In this document: positions 45,523 to 56,700 of the stretch, one piece after another
Position numbering within the stretch: position 1 is the first letter of the stretch
How the letters are laid out: every line of letters begins with the position of its first letter
Assembly (NCBI GenBank): GCA_001421095.1
Contig: LIIK01000005.1
Coordinates: 21,167-85,166, forward strand
DNA from: Candidatus [Bacteroides] periocalifornicus
GTDB taxonomy: Bacteria > Bacteroidota > Bacteroidia > Bacteroidales > CAJPTX01
Reading direction: 5' to 3'
DNA: 64,000 bases
Translations under genes and position numbers: made by a program
Notes under the pieces: generated by a model
The model's database searches: none
Told to the model about the DNA's origin: nothing
Seen by the model: only the letters and a program-made list of their open reading frames with translations

Positions 45523-46310
45523 ATGAATGAAAAGCACAAATTTCAACTATTCGAATTCGCCTACTTCCCAAAATATGAAGAGGCGATTCGAAATTTGGCA
45601 GAAAATCTTGCCGATCCAGAAACTAGGGATTTCTCAGATGCTACACAAAAGAAATATCCAATACTCAAGAACTATCTGGAGCATACATTCTGAAAGCTTA
45701 AAATCGAAAAGAAAATTGCCTATATGCGTGATAGCGTTCATGCCTGTTTCAACACAGGGTTAGTCACAAGGCTGCTGGAGCCTATTTTTGCATTGTTTGA
45801 GATTAATCGCAACACGCAAATTGCAGAAAAAACGCATTAACCATACTGTTTCAAGGGGTTTCTACAAAAGAGTAATGCACAGTTTTTAAGAGCATTCCCT
45901 AATAATCATCCAGATATTGCAGACTATTTTCAAAACCCAGCGGCTCTAATCTTCAATCCCCGACATGAGCTAATTCCACAAATCGGGCACATTATTCAAG
46001 ACAATCGTGATCGATTTCCAAAGCATATTAGGGATCTACAGTATGATGAAATTCTTCGTCAGCTAGAAGTTGCTATCGAAGAGGTGAAAAAGAGAATCAG
46101 GACAAACTATACTTTGGCCGTCCCACAATTTTTTAATAACCAAATCCAATTACTTCTTCCTCTTAACCTGACACCAGGATCGCCTAATCCAGATCTGGCG
46201 TTGGTAACCCACAAAATTAGCGATGATTCTTATACGGCGCGGACGTGCCTTACTCTAAAAATGGCCTATAATTAATAGTTAAACCCCAAAGTTCGTGGTT
46301 GAAGCCCTAG
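45523..46310 (+). pseudogene. Decayed DUF3825 gene
   Basis: One frame reads as a continuous DUF3825-type protein but is interrupted. MNEKHKFQLFEFAYFPKY... runs to LEHTF, then TGA (45691-45693). It continues KLKIEKKIAYMRDSVHACF... to EKTH, then TAA (45838-45840), and resumes PYCFKGFLQKSNAQFL... to RTCLTLKMAYN. There a frameshift occurs, and the family's usual end (IVKPQSSWLKP, then TAG at 46308-46310) is found in another frame, with a few codons missing. Two stops and a shift make it a pseudogene. DUF3825 proteins are about 270 residues, sometimes linked to putative RNA-binding domains; their function is not established. The DNA is clearly AT-richer than its neighbours, which suggests horizontal acquisition followed by decay. 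An earlier in-frame ATG at 45469 overlaps the terminator and is less likely. Confidence 0.8.
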
Positions 46311-46354
46311 GAGGGCTATATCTAGTTACAATACGGTATCTACTGGCGATCCTA

Positions 46355-46386
46355 TTTGGCCAATCGCCCGAAAACCACTACCTTTG
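46355..46386 (+). promoter_or_regulatory. Candidate promoter of xseB
   Basis: TTTG at 46355-46358, 20 bases, TACCTTTG at 46379-46386. A full consensus match, about 28 bases before the xseB ATG. Confidence 0.75.
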
Positions 46387-46414
46387 CCCCGCCTGAAGGA
46401 AAAGAGGAATCTTC

Positions 46415-46654
46415 ATGGATGCGCAGCAGGTAGAGGCTCTCAGTTATACCCAGGCTCTGCAGGCCTTGGACGATATAGTAGCACAGCTGGAGGAGGGCAA
46501 GGTGGATTTTGATAGTATTAACCCCATGGTGCAGGAGGCGGATCTGCTGCTGCGCCACTGCCAGGCTCTGCTCACAGGTACGCAGCGCGATGTGGACACC
46601 ATCGCTGCACAGTGGAAGGTTCTGCTAGAGGGTGACCCTGAGCAGACGGATTGA
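46415..46654 (+). CDS. xseB: Exodeoxyribonuclease VII small subunit
   Basis: A 79-residue protein, the small helical subunit that binds XseA in multiple copies to form exonuclease VII, which degrades single-stranded DNA into oligonucleotides. The two-helix pattern is typical: SYTQALQALDDIVAQLEEGKVDFDSINPMVQEADLLLRHCQALL, with the LEEGKVDFD turn corresponding to the family's 'LE.GE..L'. No xseA gene lies in this window, so the two subunits are encoded apart. The stop is about 65 bp before the chosen DUF2723 start. Confidence 0.9.
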   Translation: MDAQQVEALSYTQALQALDDIVAQLEEGKVDFDSINPMVQEADLLLRHCQALLTGTQRDVDTIAAQWKVLLEGDPEQTD

Positions 46655-46719
46655 TAGAACTTTGGCAGGGCGGATGGTTGTACCGTTCCGTCTTTTATTT
46701 TTTGCAAATATTCAGCGTG

Positions 46720-49700
46720 ATGTCTCCAAAATCATACCGCCGGCTCGATCTTGTGGCGGGCTGGATTCTGTTCATTATCGCCTCGGCAGTTTACCTGCTT
46801 ACCATGGAGCCAACCGCGAGCTTCTGGGATTGCGGCGAATTCATTGCCTGCGCCGATAAGCTCATAGTGGGGCATCCCCCGGGCGCACCGTTCTTCATGC
46901 TGATCATGCGCATGTTCACCATGCTTGCGCCTACGCCCGAGCTGGTGGGGGTGTTTGCCAATAGCATGTCTGCCCTCGCGAGCGGGGCTACCATCATGTT
47001 CCTCTACTGGTCAATAGCCTATTTTGCCCGGCGCATGGTGGTTACCAATCCCGAGGAACAACCCTCGCTGTGGCAGACAATCCTAATCATGTCGGCCAGT
47101 GCCATTGGTGCGCTCTGCTACACATTTACTGACACCTTCTGGTTCTCAGCCGTGGAGGGTGAGGTCTATGCGCTCTCATCGCTCTTTACTGCGCTGGTAT
47201 TCTGGGCTATACTCAAGTGGGAGCATGAGGCAGGGCAGCCGCGGGCGCGCAGGTGGATAGTACTCATTGCCCTGCTCATGGGGCTCTCCATTGGGGTGCA
47301 CCTGCTCAATCTGCTGGCTATACCCGCTATCGTGCTGGTTTACTATTTCAAGCTCTATAAGTTCAGCTGGTGGGGATTGGTTAAGGCGCTAGCCATAGGG
47401 GCTGTGCTGCTGCTCACTACGCTCTACGGGGTTATACAGGGGCTGGTGATGCTGGCGGCGCAGTTCGAGCTGCTCTTTGTGAACGGATTCCACCTCCCCT
47501 ACCTTACCGGGGCGGCCTTCTTCTTTGCCGCCCTAGTGGTTGGGTTGATTATCGGTATATGGAAAACCCGCCAACGGGGGGCTACCATGGCCAACCTCCT
47601 CCTCACCTGCGCTGCCATGCTCTTGCTGGGCTATAGTAGCTATGCTGTGATCCTCATTCGGTCGCTGGCCAATCCTACTCTCGACCAGAATGGGGTAGAT
47701 AACATGTTCTCGCTCCGCTCCTACCTGAACCGTGAACAGTATGGTGATCGGCCACTCCTCTCTGGCCCCTACTACAATGCGCCTGTAGTTGACTACAAGG
47801 ATGGTGCCCCCACTTATGCCCCCCGCGATGGGAAGTATAAGGTGGTGAATAGCAAAACAGACATCATCTACGATTCCCGTTTCACCACCATATTCCCCCG
47901 CATGTGGAGCAGGGATAATATCCACGTGCAGGGTTACAAGAGCTGGGTGAATATCAAGGGGCGTCCCATTGCCGTAACAGGACGGGACGGCAAGCAGGAG
48001 ACCATCAACGTTCCCACGTTCGGGGAAAATCTTGCGTTTTTCTTCTCCTACCAAGTAGGTTTTATGTACTGGCGCTACTTCATGTGGAACTTCAGCGGGC
48101 GGCAGAACGACTACCAGGGCTATGGGCATGATGCCCTCCGTGGGAACTGGATCTCTGGGATTCCGTTTATAGACGATACCCGCCTAGGCCCTCAGGATCA
48201 GCTCCCCGAACCCTACCGTAGCAACCGGGCACGCAATCGTTACTACATGCTCCCCCTCCTGCTTGGAATCGCGGGGCTGGTGTCCCACTTCCGCCGTCGA
48301 ACCCAGGATGCTGGCGTAGTGCTTACCCTCTTCTTCCTTACAGGGGTGGCTATAGTTATGTATCTGAACCAGAAGCCCTTTGAACCCCGCGAGCGAGACT
48401 ATACCTTTGCGGCCAGCTTCTATGCCTTCGCCATTTGGGTGGGCTTGGGGATGATACCCTTCTCCCGCTTCTTGGCCCGTTTTCTTAGAGAGCGGATAGG
48501 CGTTGCCGTGGCGAGCATCGTTGCGTTGCTAGGAGTTCCTGTGCTGATGGGAAGCCAGAATTGGGATGACCATGACAGGTCGCACCGCTACATCTCGGTC
48601 GATTTCGGCAAGAATATGCTCAACTCTTCCGAGAAGGACGGCATTCTCTTCACGTATGCTGATAACGACACATTCCCACTTTGGTACGCCCAGGAGGCCG
48701 AGGGATTCCGGCGCGATGTGCGGATCTGTAACCTGACCTACCTAGGGGGCGACTGGTACGTGGATGTGATGAACAGGAAGGCCTATGAAGCCGATCCTCT
48801 GCCCTTCAACCTTAAGCGAGAGGATTACCTGGAGGGGAAGAATGACATAGTGCTGGTGCAGAATGTACTCGGACGTCCCTATGACCTCAAGCAGGCACTC
48901 AACTTCGTGCTGAGCAACGACCCCCGCACTAAAGTGACCTCGCCATATGTAGGAGGATCAGAGCTCTCCTACTTCCCTACCAACACGCTCACAGTTCCAG
49001 TACCGGCAAGCGTGCGAGGCACTCTGGTTCCCCAGCAGTTCGACTCGGCGGTACTCGACACCCTAACGCTTAAGCCTGCTGGTAATCTGCTATATAAGAA
49101 TGGGTTCGCCATGTACTGCCTCCTGGCCAACAATAACTGGCAACGCCCGCTATACTATTCGCCCCTCCTGCCGAAGGATATGTACTGGGGGCTCGACCGC
49201 TACTTTGTGAGCGATGCGGTGGTAAGCGAGGTGCTGCCAGTGGATAGGGCTCGCACGCAGGTGATGACAGATACGGCTAGGGCCAACCGCCTGCTGATGA
49301 AAGATTACAGCTTCCGTAGTTTCGCAGATCGCAGAGTTTATGTAGACGAAACCTGCAAACGGATGTCTGAGTACTACTTGCGGGCTTTTGCCAGCGCCAT
49401 AGAGGCTACCTTAGCATTCGGGGAGAAGGCGAGAGCCGAACAGCTCATAGACCGCTGCTTCGAGGTACTCCCCCCAAGCCAGATCGATTGGAGCTACAAT
49501 TGGCTGCCTATCGTAGAGGGATACTACCGTTGCGGAGCCAAGGAGAAAGGCGCAGCTAAGGTGCAGGAATATGCGCTGCAATGCATAGATGTGCTTACCT
49601 ATGCCTACAAACTCCCCGTAAGGCTACAGGGTACTATAAGGAATGATCAGCAGATGGCTCTCGGAGTCCTCCAGGAACTCGAAAAAATGGCTACGCTCTA

Positions 49701-49761
49701 TGACGATGCAGCCACTCTCAAGCTCCTCGACCAACTCCTAGGCGAAAAGGACGCAAAATAG
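46720..49761 (+). CDS. DUF2723 polytopic membrane protein (PMT/GT-C-like)
   Basis: A 1013-residue inner-membrane protein. The N-terminal half has about a dozen hydrophobic helices. The signature MEPTASFWDCGEFIACADKL lies after the first helix, followed by GHPPGAPFFMLIMRMF, as in DUF2723 (PF11028). This family is related to protein mannosyltransferases and other GT-C enzymes that use lipid-linked sugars at the periplasmic face, so a role in protein or surface-glycan glycosylation is inferred. The C-terminal 400 residues are soluble, with the conserved NDTFPLWYAQEAEGFRRDVR and helical repeat-like segments near the end. The frame is open to 46651, overlapping xseB, but ATG 46720 (MSPKSYRRLDLVAGW) gives the normal short cytoplasmic start. 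It ends 2 bp before the deacetylase gene. Confidence 0.85.
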   Translation: MSPKSYRRLDLVAGWILFIIASAVYLLTMEPTASFWDCGEFIACADKLIVGHPPGAPFFMLIMRMFTMLAPTPELVGVFANSMSALASGATIMFLYWSIAYFARRMVVTNPEEQPSLWQTILIMSASAIGALCYTFTDTFWFSAVEGEVYALSSLFTALVFWAILKWEHEAGQPRARRWIVLIALLMGLSIGVHLLNLLAIPAIVLVYYFKLYKFSWWGLVKALAIGAVLLLTTLYGVIQGLVMLAAQFELLFVNGFHLPYLTGAAFFFAALVVGLIIGIWKTRQRGATMANLLLTCAAMLLLGYSSYAVILIRSLANPTLDQNGVDNMFSLRSYLNREQYGDRPLLSGPYYNAPVVDYKDGAPTYAPRDGKYKVVNSKTDIIYDSRFTTIFPRMWSRDNIHVQGYKSWVNIKGRPIAVTGRDGKQETINVPTFGENLAFFFSYQVGFMYWRYFMWNFSGRQNDYQGYGHDALRGNWISGIPFIDDTRLGPQDQLPEPYRSNRARNRYYMLPLLLGIAGLVSHFRRRTQDAGVVLTLFFLTGVAIVMYLNQKPFEPRERDYTFAASFYAFAIWVGLGMIPFSRFLARFLRERIGVAVASIVALLGVPVLMGSQNWDDHDRSHRYISVDFGKNMLNSSEKDGILFTYADNDTFPLWYAQEAEGFRRDVRICNLTYLGGDWYVDVMNRKAYEADPLPFNLKREDYLEGKNDIVLVQNVLGRPYDLKQALNFVLSNDPRTKVTSPYVGGSELSYFPTNTLTVPVPASVRGTLVPQQFDSAVLDTLTLKPAGNLLYKNGFAMYCLLANNNWQRPLYYSPLLPKDMYWGLDRYFVSDAVVSEVLPVDRARTQVMTDTARANRLLMKDYSFRSFADRRVYVDETCKRMSEYYLRAFASAIEATLAFGEKARAEQLIDRCFEVLPPSQIDWSYNWLPIVEGYYRCGAKEKGAAKVQEYALQCIDVLTYAYKLPVRLQGTIRNDQQMALGVLQELEKMATLYDDAATLKLLDQLLGEKDAK

Positions 49762-49763
49762 CC

Positions 49764-50420
49764 ATGCTCAACCTGAGTCCACCCCGCTGGGTGGCGCGCT
49801 TGGTGCCAGGTATCACTTGGCACATACCCAACTGTGCGAACGAGGTGTACCTAACGTTTGACGACGGCCCTACGGCTGCCGTTACCCCGTGGGTGCTTGC
49901 AGAACTCAGTGCGCGTGGTGTCAAAGCCACCTTCTTCTGCCTTGGGCGGAATGCGGAACGATACCCGGACATAATGGCCCAGATCAGAGCTGGTGGACAT
50001 GCCGTGGGAAATCATACCTACAGCCATCTGAAGGGGTTCGCCACTCCTACAGCAGATTACTATCACGATGCTGCGCTGGCCAATACGTTTCTGCATGCTT
50101 CGCTTTTCCGTCCTCCTTACGGGCGGATTACTGTGGATCAGATGCGGATGCTATCGGCTCGCTACCGAGTAGTGCTGTGGTCTTTGCTCAGCATGGATTA
50201 CAGTCGGCATGTGACCCCAGCGCGCTGTCTGCAGTTCGTAACCCGGCATGTGCAGAGTGGCGATGTCATAGTATTCCACGATTCGCTGAAAGCCGAGCGA
50301 AATTTGCGCTATGCCCTCCCTCGGGCTTTAGACTGGATGTTGGCCAACGGCTACAGTTTCGCCACCTTGGCCGAGGCCGCACCTGTGGGGATACTTACAC
50401 CAGCCTTACTACACCCTTAG
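49764..50420 (+). CDS. NodB-type polysaccharide deacetylase
   Basis: A 218-residue carbohydrate esterase family 4-like protein that would remove acetyl groups from an N-acetylated sugar polymer, with a divalent metal. Motif 1 is TFDDGP (Asp33 as base, Asp34 as metal ligand). Motif 2 is NHTYSH (His84, His88). Motif 3 is RPPYG (116-120). A later WSLLSMDYS and FHDS (His172) represent motifs 4 and 5. No clear signal peptide is visible, unlike many family members, so its location is uncertain; the N-terminal hydrophobic stretch is short. It follows the DUF2723 gene by only 2 bp, so the two are an operon and may act in one envelope glycan pathway. Confidence 0.92.
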   Translation: MLNLSPPRWVARLVPGITWHIPNCANEVYLTFDDGPTAAVTPWVLAELSARGVKATFFCLGRNAERYPDIMAQIRAGGHAVGNHTYSHLKGFATPTADYYHDAALANTFLHASLFRPPYGRITVDQMRMLSARYRVVLWSLLSMDYSRHVTPARCLQFVTRHVQSGDVIVFHDSLKAERNLRYALPRALDWMLANGYSFATLAEAAPVGILTPALLHP

Positions 50421-50787
50421 GGAGCAGGGTGGCACTGCATTCGTAATTCTATCTTGGTTTAGCAAGCGGAGTACTCATTGCATCATGGGGCGCATAATGG
50501 GTTCATGTTGCCCTGTATTGCCTTGGTCGGGAACCATCCCAAACTAATCCCTAAGGAGAACCCCCAAAGGCCTTATAGTTGGTCGTATTGCCGCATCGTA
50601 ATCCTGCCCGATAGTCGCTGTGTGTATCTGGCTCATGGACTGCCATATTGAGAGGGGAAATGGCACTTTGGAGAGTGGCATTGCGTTGAGGCCATCCCCG
50701 TAGATCTCCTATCTCCTTTCAGCAGCAAGAAGGGGGCGCAGGTTTACAACCTGCGCCCCCTTCTTGCTTGGAGACCTATTTTCCTGC
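50421..50787. other. Convergent intergenic region
   Basis: Between the deacetylase gene and the 3' end of giant gene 3. The only clear element is the 21-bp-stem hairpin at 50724-50768. No terminator for the plus-strand operon other than this hairpin is seen. Confidence 0.6.
50724..50768 (-). terminator. Long hairpin after giant S8 gene 3
   Basis: A perfect 21-bp stem (AGCAAGAAGGGGGCGCAGGT plus T, with its complement) and a 3-base loop, 20 bases after the stop. No T tract; it may end or stabilise both converging transcripts. Confidence 0.7.
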
Positions 50788-53700
50788 CTACTGCTTAAGC
50801 ACTCGCAGCACGCGCATTTCGCCTTCTCCCTGCACCACCACTAGGTACACTCCGCTGGGAAGATGCCCGAGTGCTAGGGTAATCTGCTCCTGTGGGCATG
50901 CTAGTACATGCAGGAGTACAGGCACACCTCCGACGGTCAGTACCTGAATCTGGTGGGCGTAGGTTAGTCCCTTTAGGGTGAGTTCGCTGTTGAATGGATT
51001 GGGCATTGCCTCCACGTTAGCCAGCTGCTGTGTGTGTGGAATCCCGTTAGTGCCAATGGCTTTCAGCACAACGGATTTCTCAATTGGTTGCCCTGCCACC
51101 TTAATCTGTCCTCTTTCGTCGGTATAGCTGCTCGCCTTCACTACATAGTTGTACTCGCCATCGGCTAGCCTGCACACTGCCTTTCCGTGGACATCGGTTA
51201 CTATGGTGTCGTTTTTGCCATTTAGCAGCACGATTTGGGCTTTTGCTATGGGGTTCTTTCCATCGGTTACGGTGAAGGTTACTAGTTGTGTAATCCTTGC
51301 CAGTATGACCCTTTGGCCCCGTGCCTGTGCATCCATATAGAATGTCCCCAGCTTGCTAGCGTAGCCCCCCTTGGATACCCGATAGCTGTAGCTGCCAGTG
51401 TGCGTAAGGAAAAGTGCATTCCCATTTGCACCAGTTAATCCGCTCTCATTGTAGTCGTTGCTCCACACCTCAACTGTCACACCCTCAACAGGAGCATCGT
51501 ATTCATCACTCACAGCAAAGGTTACTGTGTAGCCTTTAAGCAGGGTGATGGTGGCCGATGCGGGTGTGAAACTCGTTACGTTGATGTACCCGCTGCTTGG
51601 GGTGTAGCCTTCAAGGTGGGCGCGAAACGGCCTGCTGCCCACTGTGAGCCGAGTTGTCGCCTTACCCATGGCATTGGTCGAAAGCGACTTATCCTCTACC
51701 TGAATGGTAGCATTCTGTAGCGGATTAGCGGCTTCATCCAGCACTGTGAATTGGGCATCCACCGCCTCTATTGGCTCAAAAACGGCAGTAATCATCATGC
51801 TCTCGCGAACTTGGCTCTGCCTCCATGCTAGAGCGGTAATGCCGTAGGGATCCCAGCGTACAAAGCGGTAGCCTGCAGCTGGAATGGCGGTTGCGAGCTT
51901 TGCATCTCCACCCTTTACAACGGTTTGCTCGCTGCCCTCAGAACCCTCTATAGTTACAGTCCCTGCATCCACGGGTAGCACTCTGTACGAGAGCTGCGCC
52001 AGCGTGGCATCGCGGAAATAGGCGGTATAGGTGCACTCTGCAAACACAGAGGATTCAATGTGGAGTTGCGGAGTAGTATCACCATTGCTCCAGCAGACGA
52101 ACTCATATCCCGCTGCTGGTATCGCCACTATGTCTACGGGCGCATGTCCCTGTTCTATCTGCTGTTCTTCAACGCCTAGTTGCTGCGAGCCGTCTGCGTT
52201 CACCTTGGCAAAGCTCCCGCCCGCTGCTGGTTCTGCTGCGTAGTGTAGAGTGAGCTCTCCAGGGGTACGTTTCGCAATGGCGATGTTATCCACCTCAACG
52301 GCGAAGGACGAGGTGGGGGCATCGTATAGCCAACGGAACTGTACAAAGGGCTTTCCTGCAAGCTCTTGAGACTTCACTGCCACCCTGGCCAATGCTGGGT
52401 AGGCGCTCACATCGAATTTTTGGAGTATCTTCCATGCCCCCTCACCCACACGAACCTGTAGCTCAAATCGGTCGACCTGCTGGAACATCTTTGCTGCATA
52501 GTTCATGCTTACAATCAATGCTCCCTCCCAGTTATCGCCTAGGATATAGCGTGGAGAGTAGAGGTATGAAATGGTGTGTAATTCAGGATCTAGCCCATCG
52601 CTTTTACATGCAGCAAAGTAACCTGTTAGGGGCGCACAACCAGCCTGTCCAGCATTGGTAACAGTCCAGGGGTTATGTACAGTTCCTTTGCTCTCGGTGT
52701 ACCAGCCTTCAGTGAGAGCCTGTTGCTCAAAATTACACATCCCTGGGAGTTGGTAATACTTGCCAAAGCGGGCGGTAACTGATATGTCTCCTTTCACCTT
52801 CCTGTCGGTACGGATGGCTGAGGTCCGTCCGTCACTCCATCCGATAAACCAGTAACCCTCCTCGGGTGCAACCTCCACGCGGGAGCCATCGGCATCGTAG
52901 GCTAATTGTTGCTGCAAGTCGCCAGACACCAGCTTCCCGCCTTCGCCAATTCGGTAGGTGAGGCTATAGGTTCTTGCAGAAAAGAGGGCTTTGAATTCAG
53001 ATGAGGCGGTAAGGTTAGAATCCACCCGCGGATTATCCTTACGTCCATCACTCCACTGGTCAAATAGGAATCCGTCAGCAGGTGAAGCCATTACAGGAGT
53101 TCCCGCAGAGCCAGGGGCAAGATGCTGGGTAGACGACCCTAAGATTACCCCTTGCCCGGCTGTGGCTATAGTGTACTTCAACTCCAGGGTAGCCGGCTGT
53201 AGGGTGATCGACAACGATTTATCTTCACCCTTGGTGAGATCTACTGGCAATTCAGCGGAGCTGTAGCCTGGCTTAGATAGTTTGAATGTGTATTTTGCCC
53301 CCTCTTTTAGATAGTATACCACCACTCCATCAGAATTGGATTCAGCGGATTCTCCGTCCAGCAACACCGTTGCTCCAGCTAGCGGGAGAGAGCCGTCAGT
53401 TATGTGGATTTCCACACGCCAACGGTCAGCCTGCACCACCTCAAACTCTCCATCGGCTGTCGTTACAGTATAGCAATCAGTGTTGTAGGGTGTGCTGCCA
53501 ATTGCCTTTACGGTATATTTACCCACCGGGAGAGTGCCGCTGGGCTGCACCACTTTTCCTTCCTTATCCTGCACAGTGAAACGCCCTAGGGCAAAGGGAT
53601 CAGGCATCTGGAGGGTATCTGGAGGGTTCACCAGCGTAGAGTAATCTAGCGCAAGATGGAGCGGGTAGCCAGCATTGTACTTCGTGTTGCGAACTGCTAC

Positions 53701-56700
53701 AGAGGTAGCTCGCCTACTCACCGTAATCGTCTTGCTTACAGGGAGTGCAGAATCCCAACAGTTGCCACCTGCCTGCAAAGCCGTAAGCGTGGTAGTGCCA
53801 GGCTTACCTATCCTTAGAGTCCCATTGGCCAAGGTTGCCACATTCGGAGCAGTGCTAGTAACCGATATGGGAAGCGCAGATGACGTGGAGAGTTTGGCAT
53901 CTACGGGATCATCTCCATAGATGTAGTTGAGTTCGCTTAAATTCCACACGATAGACTGCGATAATGCAAGCCGAACCTCGTAGAACTGGCTTTCTCCATT
54001 GGCCGCCCGCACCTCTAAAGCTACAGGAGTTGTTAGATTCACCTCGCTTACATCACTCTTCAGTTCGTTACCTTTGAGTAGCAACTTTGCCCCTGGCGAT
54101 ACCGAGAACGAGAGTTTTACCCTTCCAGGATCATCTATGGTGCCCGCCGTAACTTGCAGCACGCAGGTCTGGGCTATGGGGTCAGCTACCACTTCGCCAA
54201 GCAGGCCAGGATTAAGTGAGGGGTCGAGCTTTAGGGCTAGTAGCTCTTTACTGCTAGGCTCTTCGAGCTTCGCCGTCAGATTCACCACCTGAACTATACC
54301 CTGCTGTCCAAAGAGGTCTGCCCGAGCCTCTATAGCCATCGGACTGGTGAAATCAAAGTTGGTGCTAGTGCTAATTTCCGAGCCATCTTTATAGAATCGT
54401 ACCGAGGGTATTGTTGGTATAACAGAACCCTCCACAAGCGCCAAATTTGTACCCTGGGCGAATGTGAGTAAATAGCCGCCATCGTCAGCTATCTCCGTTT
54501 TTACCAAACTGGGACATTTGAATCCCGCAACTAGTTGATTCAGCCGTTTCCATATTCCTCCATCCCCATTTTCCAGACGAGCAACCGTTTTCGTGTGAAC
54601 TCCAGCTACCATATCTGCTTCAGAGTAGCATTTATCGTTCTTGGATCCATTGTCAAAAGCGAATTCTGCTACACACATATCTGGCAGATTCCCCTCTGCA
54701 TCTCTAATGTACTGGAAAGGCTTTATGCTTCCCGATTCTAGAACCGTTCGGTGGGCTCTGAAGAGCTTAATTCCGCCATTCAGCTTACTCCCGAGGCGCA
54801 TCCATTCTTTGCCCCTTTCGCCGAAGTATGGGGCGCTTGAACTACCCTTTTTGGTCAGCTCGCAGGGTTTCCCGTCTACCGTCACTCGAATCAACGAGCC
54901 GCCATCGTATGCGGCCTCCACAGATACTGCCAGGTGATGCCAAACACCCGGGGCTATACTACCCGCAGGAGTCCATGCCAGTTGCTGTCCCACTACTATG
55001 GCAATGGCATTATCGGGAATCTCATCCACCATGCGGTATGTGGTGTAAACCTGGAATCCTTCCGTTTCTATGAGCGTTGCGAACTGGGGGCTATCTAGCA
55101 GAAACATTAGCTCCATGGTCCAGCGGTAAATACCCGCCAGCACGTTGGGTACTCCACCCACCTCCACCCACTCATCTCCCTTGAGCAAGCTCTGGGTATT
55201 CAACCAGTATGGCCCATCGGGAGCTGTGGTTGCGCAGTAGACGCTATCGGCCAGAATATTGTTCTCTTGCACGGGATTATCTAGCAGTGCTACCTGTACG
55301 GTATGCTTCCCAAGCTCGCTGAAATCTGCCGTCTGTTTTAGCACAATCTCTTTCTGACCATCGAACGGTTTAAGCTCCCCAGCCGTAATGGTAACCTCCT
55401 CAACAGCGAGAGGTTTCCCGTCCACAGTGGCAAGAATCTTCACAGAGCCAACGTATTCAGTATCCGACCGATTGGTTAGCAGCAGTTTAATGGGCTGCTT
55501 AGCCGAGAGGTTATTCCCGCTTTCGCCAATAGCCACTTTGCTCAAGGCCAAGTCATTCCGCCCGGGGTAGATACCTGGCAGCAGTGCTACAGAGCAGTCC
55601 TGCACATCGCCCTTAGAAGGGGGGAGGCACGGATTGCCCAATTCGGCTACTGGCCCAACCATTATCCGCACCCGCTTTACGCCTGTGGAGTATTCGCCCA
55701 GAGGGTAAACGAAAGTGGGATTATTCAGCCCTCCCCTAACAAGAGGCGCCTCTTGACGTTCCTCAGGGTCAAATAACCCATTGTCGTTCCAATCTACCCA
55801 GAGCGCAACTCCCCAGTTCACAGGGATCTCGCTACCGCCAAACTCTATTTGCAGGTTAGCCTTACCCTCTGCCGTGTAGAGCTTTACAGGTGATTCGAGC
55901 CTGTATCGCATACCACGGGTTTTCCACCTATCCAGTTCTACTTTCTGTTCATAGCTCCCGAGGCTCTTGAGGTAGATCTCCTCAAAGCTCGCCATGCTGG
56001 GAAGGTCGGTAGGAATGCAGTAGCGGTCGTAAATTGCAAAAACCTCCTGGACGTTATCTGCTGCTTGGCTATCATTTCCTTCTATTGCGACTTTCAGGTA
56101 AATGGGGTCAGCCTTCCGAACCTTTAGCCTTTGCGTCAGCTCTATATCATTCTCGTCAGGCTCTAGGCAAACCATCTCGTTGAAAAGTTCCCCAGCCTCT
56201 CCTATAACCCTTACTTTCACGTCGCGCTGTACGGTATTCCACCTATTCAGAATCCGTACCACTATGGGCATATCCACGGCATTCTCTGCTCCCTGCATAG
56301 TTGCGCTTACTTGGAGAAGGGCAAGTGGATTCTCCATAGGCACCAGGTCTACCTCGGCCATCCAGCCCTCAGCCACTTCGCCTTCGCCAGAGTGGAAGTA
56401 GAAAGTGAGCCCACCGTCCGCAGCTTCTGAGATGTAGGTATACGGTTGCACATCGAGCCCGTTCAGTTTGCCCGAAAGCACAGCGCGCGCCCGAAGTCCA
56501 GTGAGTGATAGCGACGGCGGCACCTGCTCTGTGTAGATTGCAAGTTTTCCATCGCCCGCTACGGTGCTGAACTTTGAGAATCGTACCCGTACCCGCATAT
56601 TAGGATTCTCAGGCACGAATTTTAGCAATGATTCCTCTCCTTGCCCATACGGTCTCAGTACGCCCCCGTTGTCGGTAAACAGCACTCTTCCACTAATCTT

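Noticed and set aside
47533..48129. 198-codon minus-strand frame inside the DUF2723 gene
   Set aside because: Antisense shadow of a conserved coding region, without start signals.
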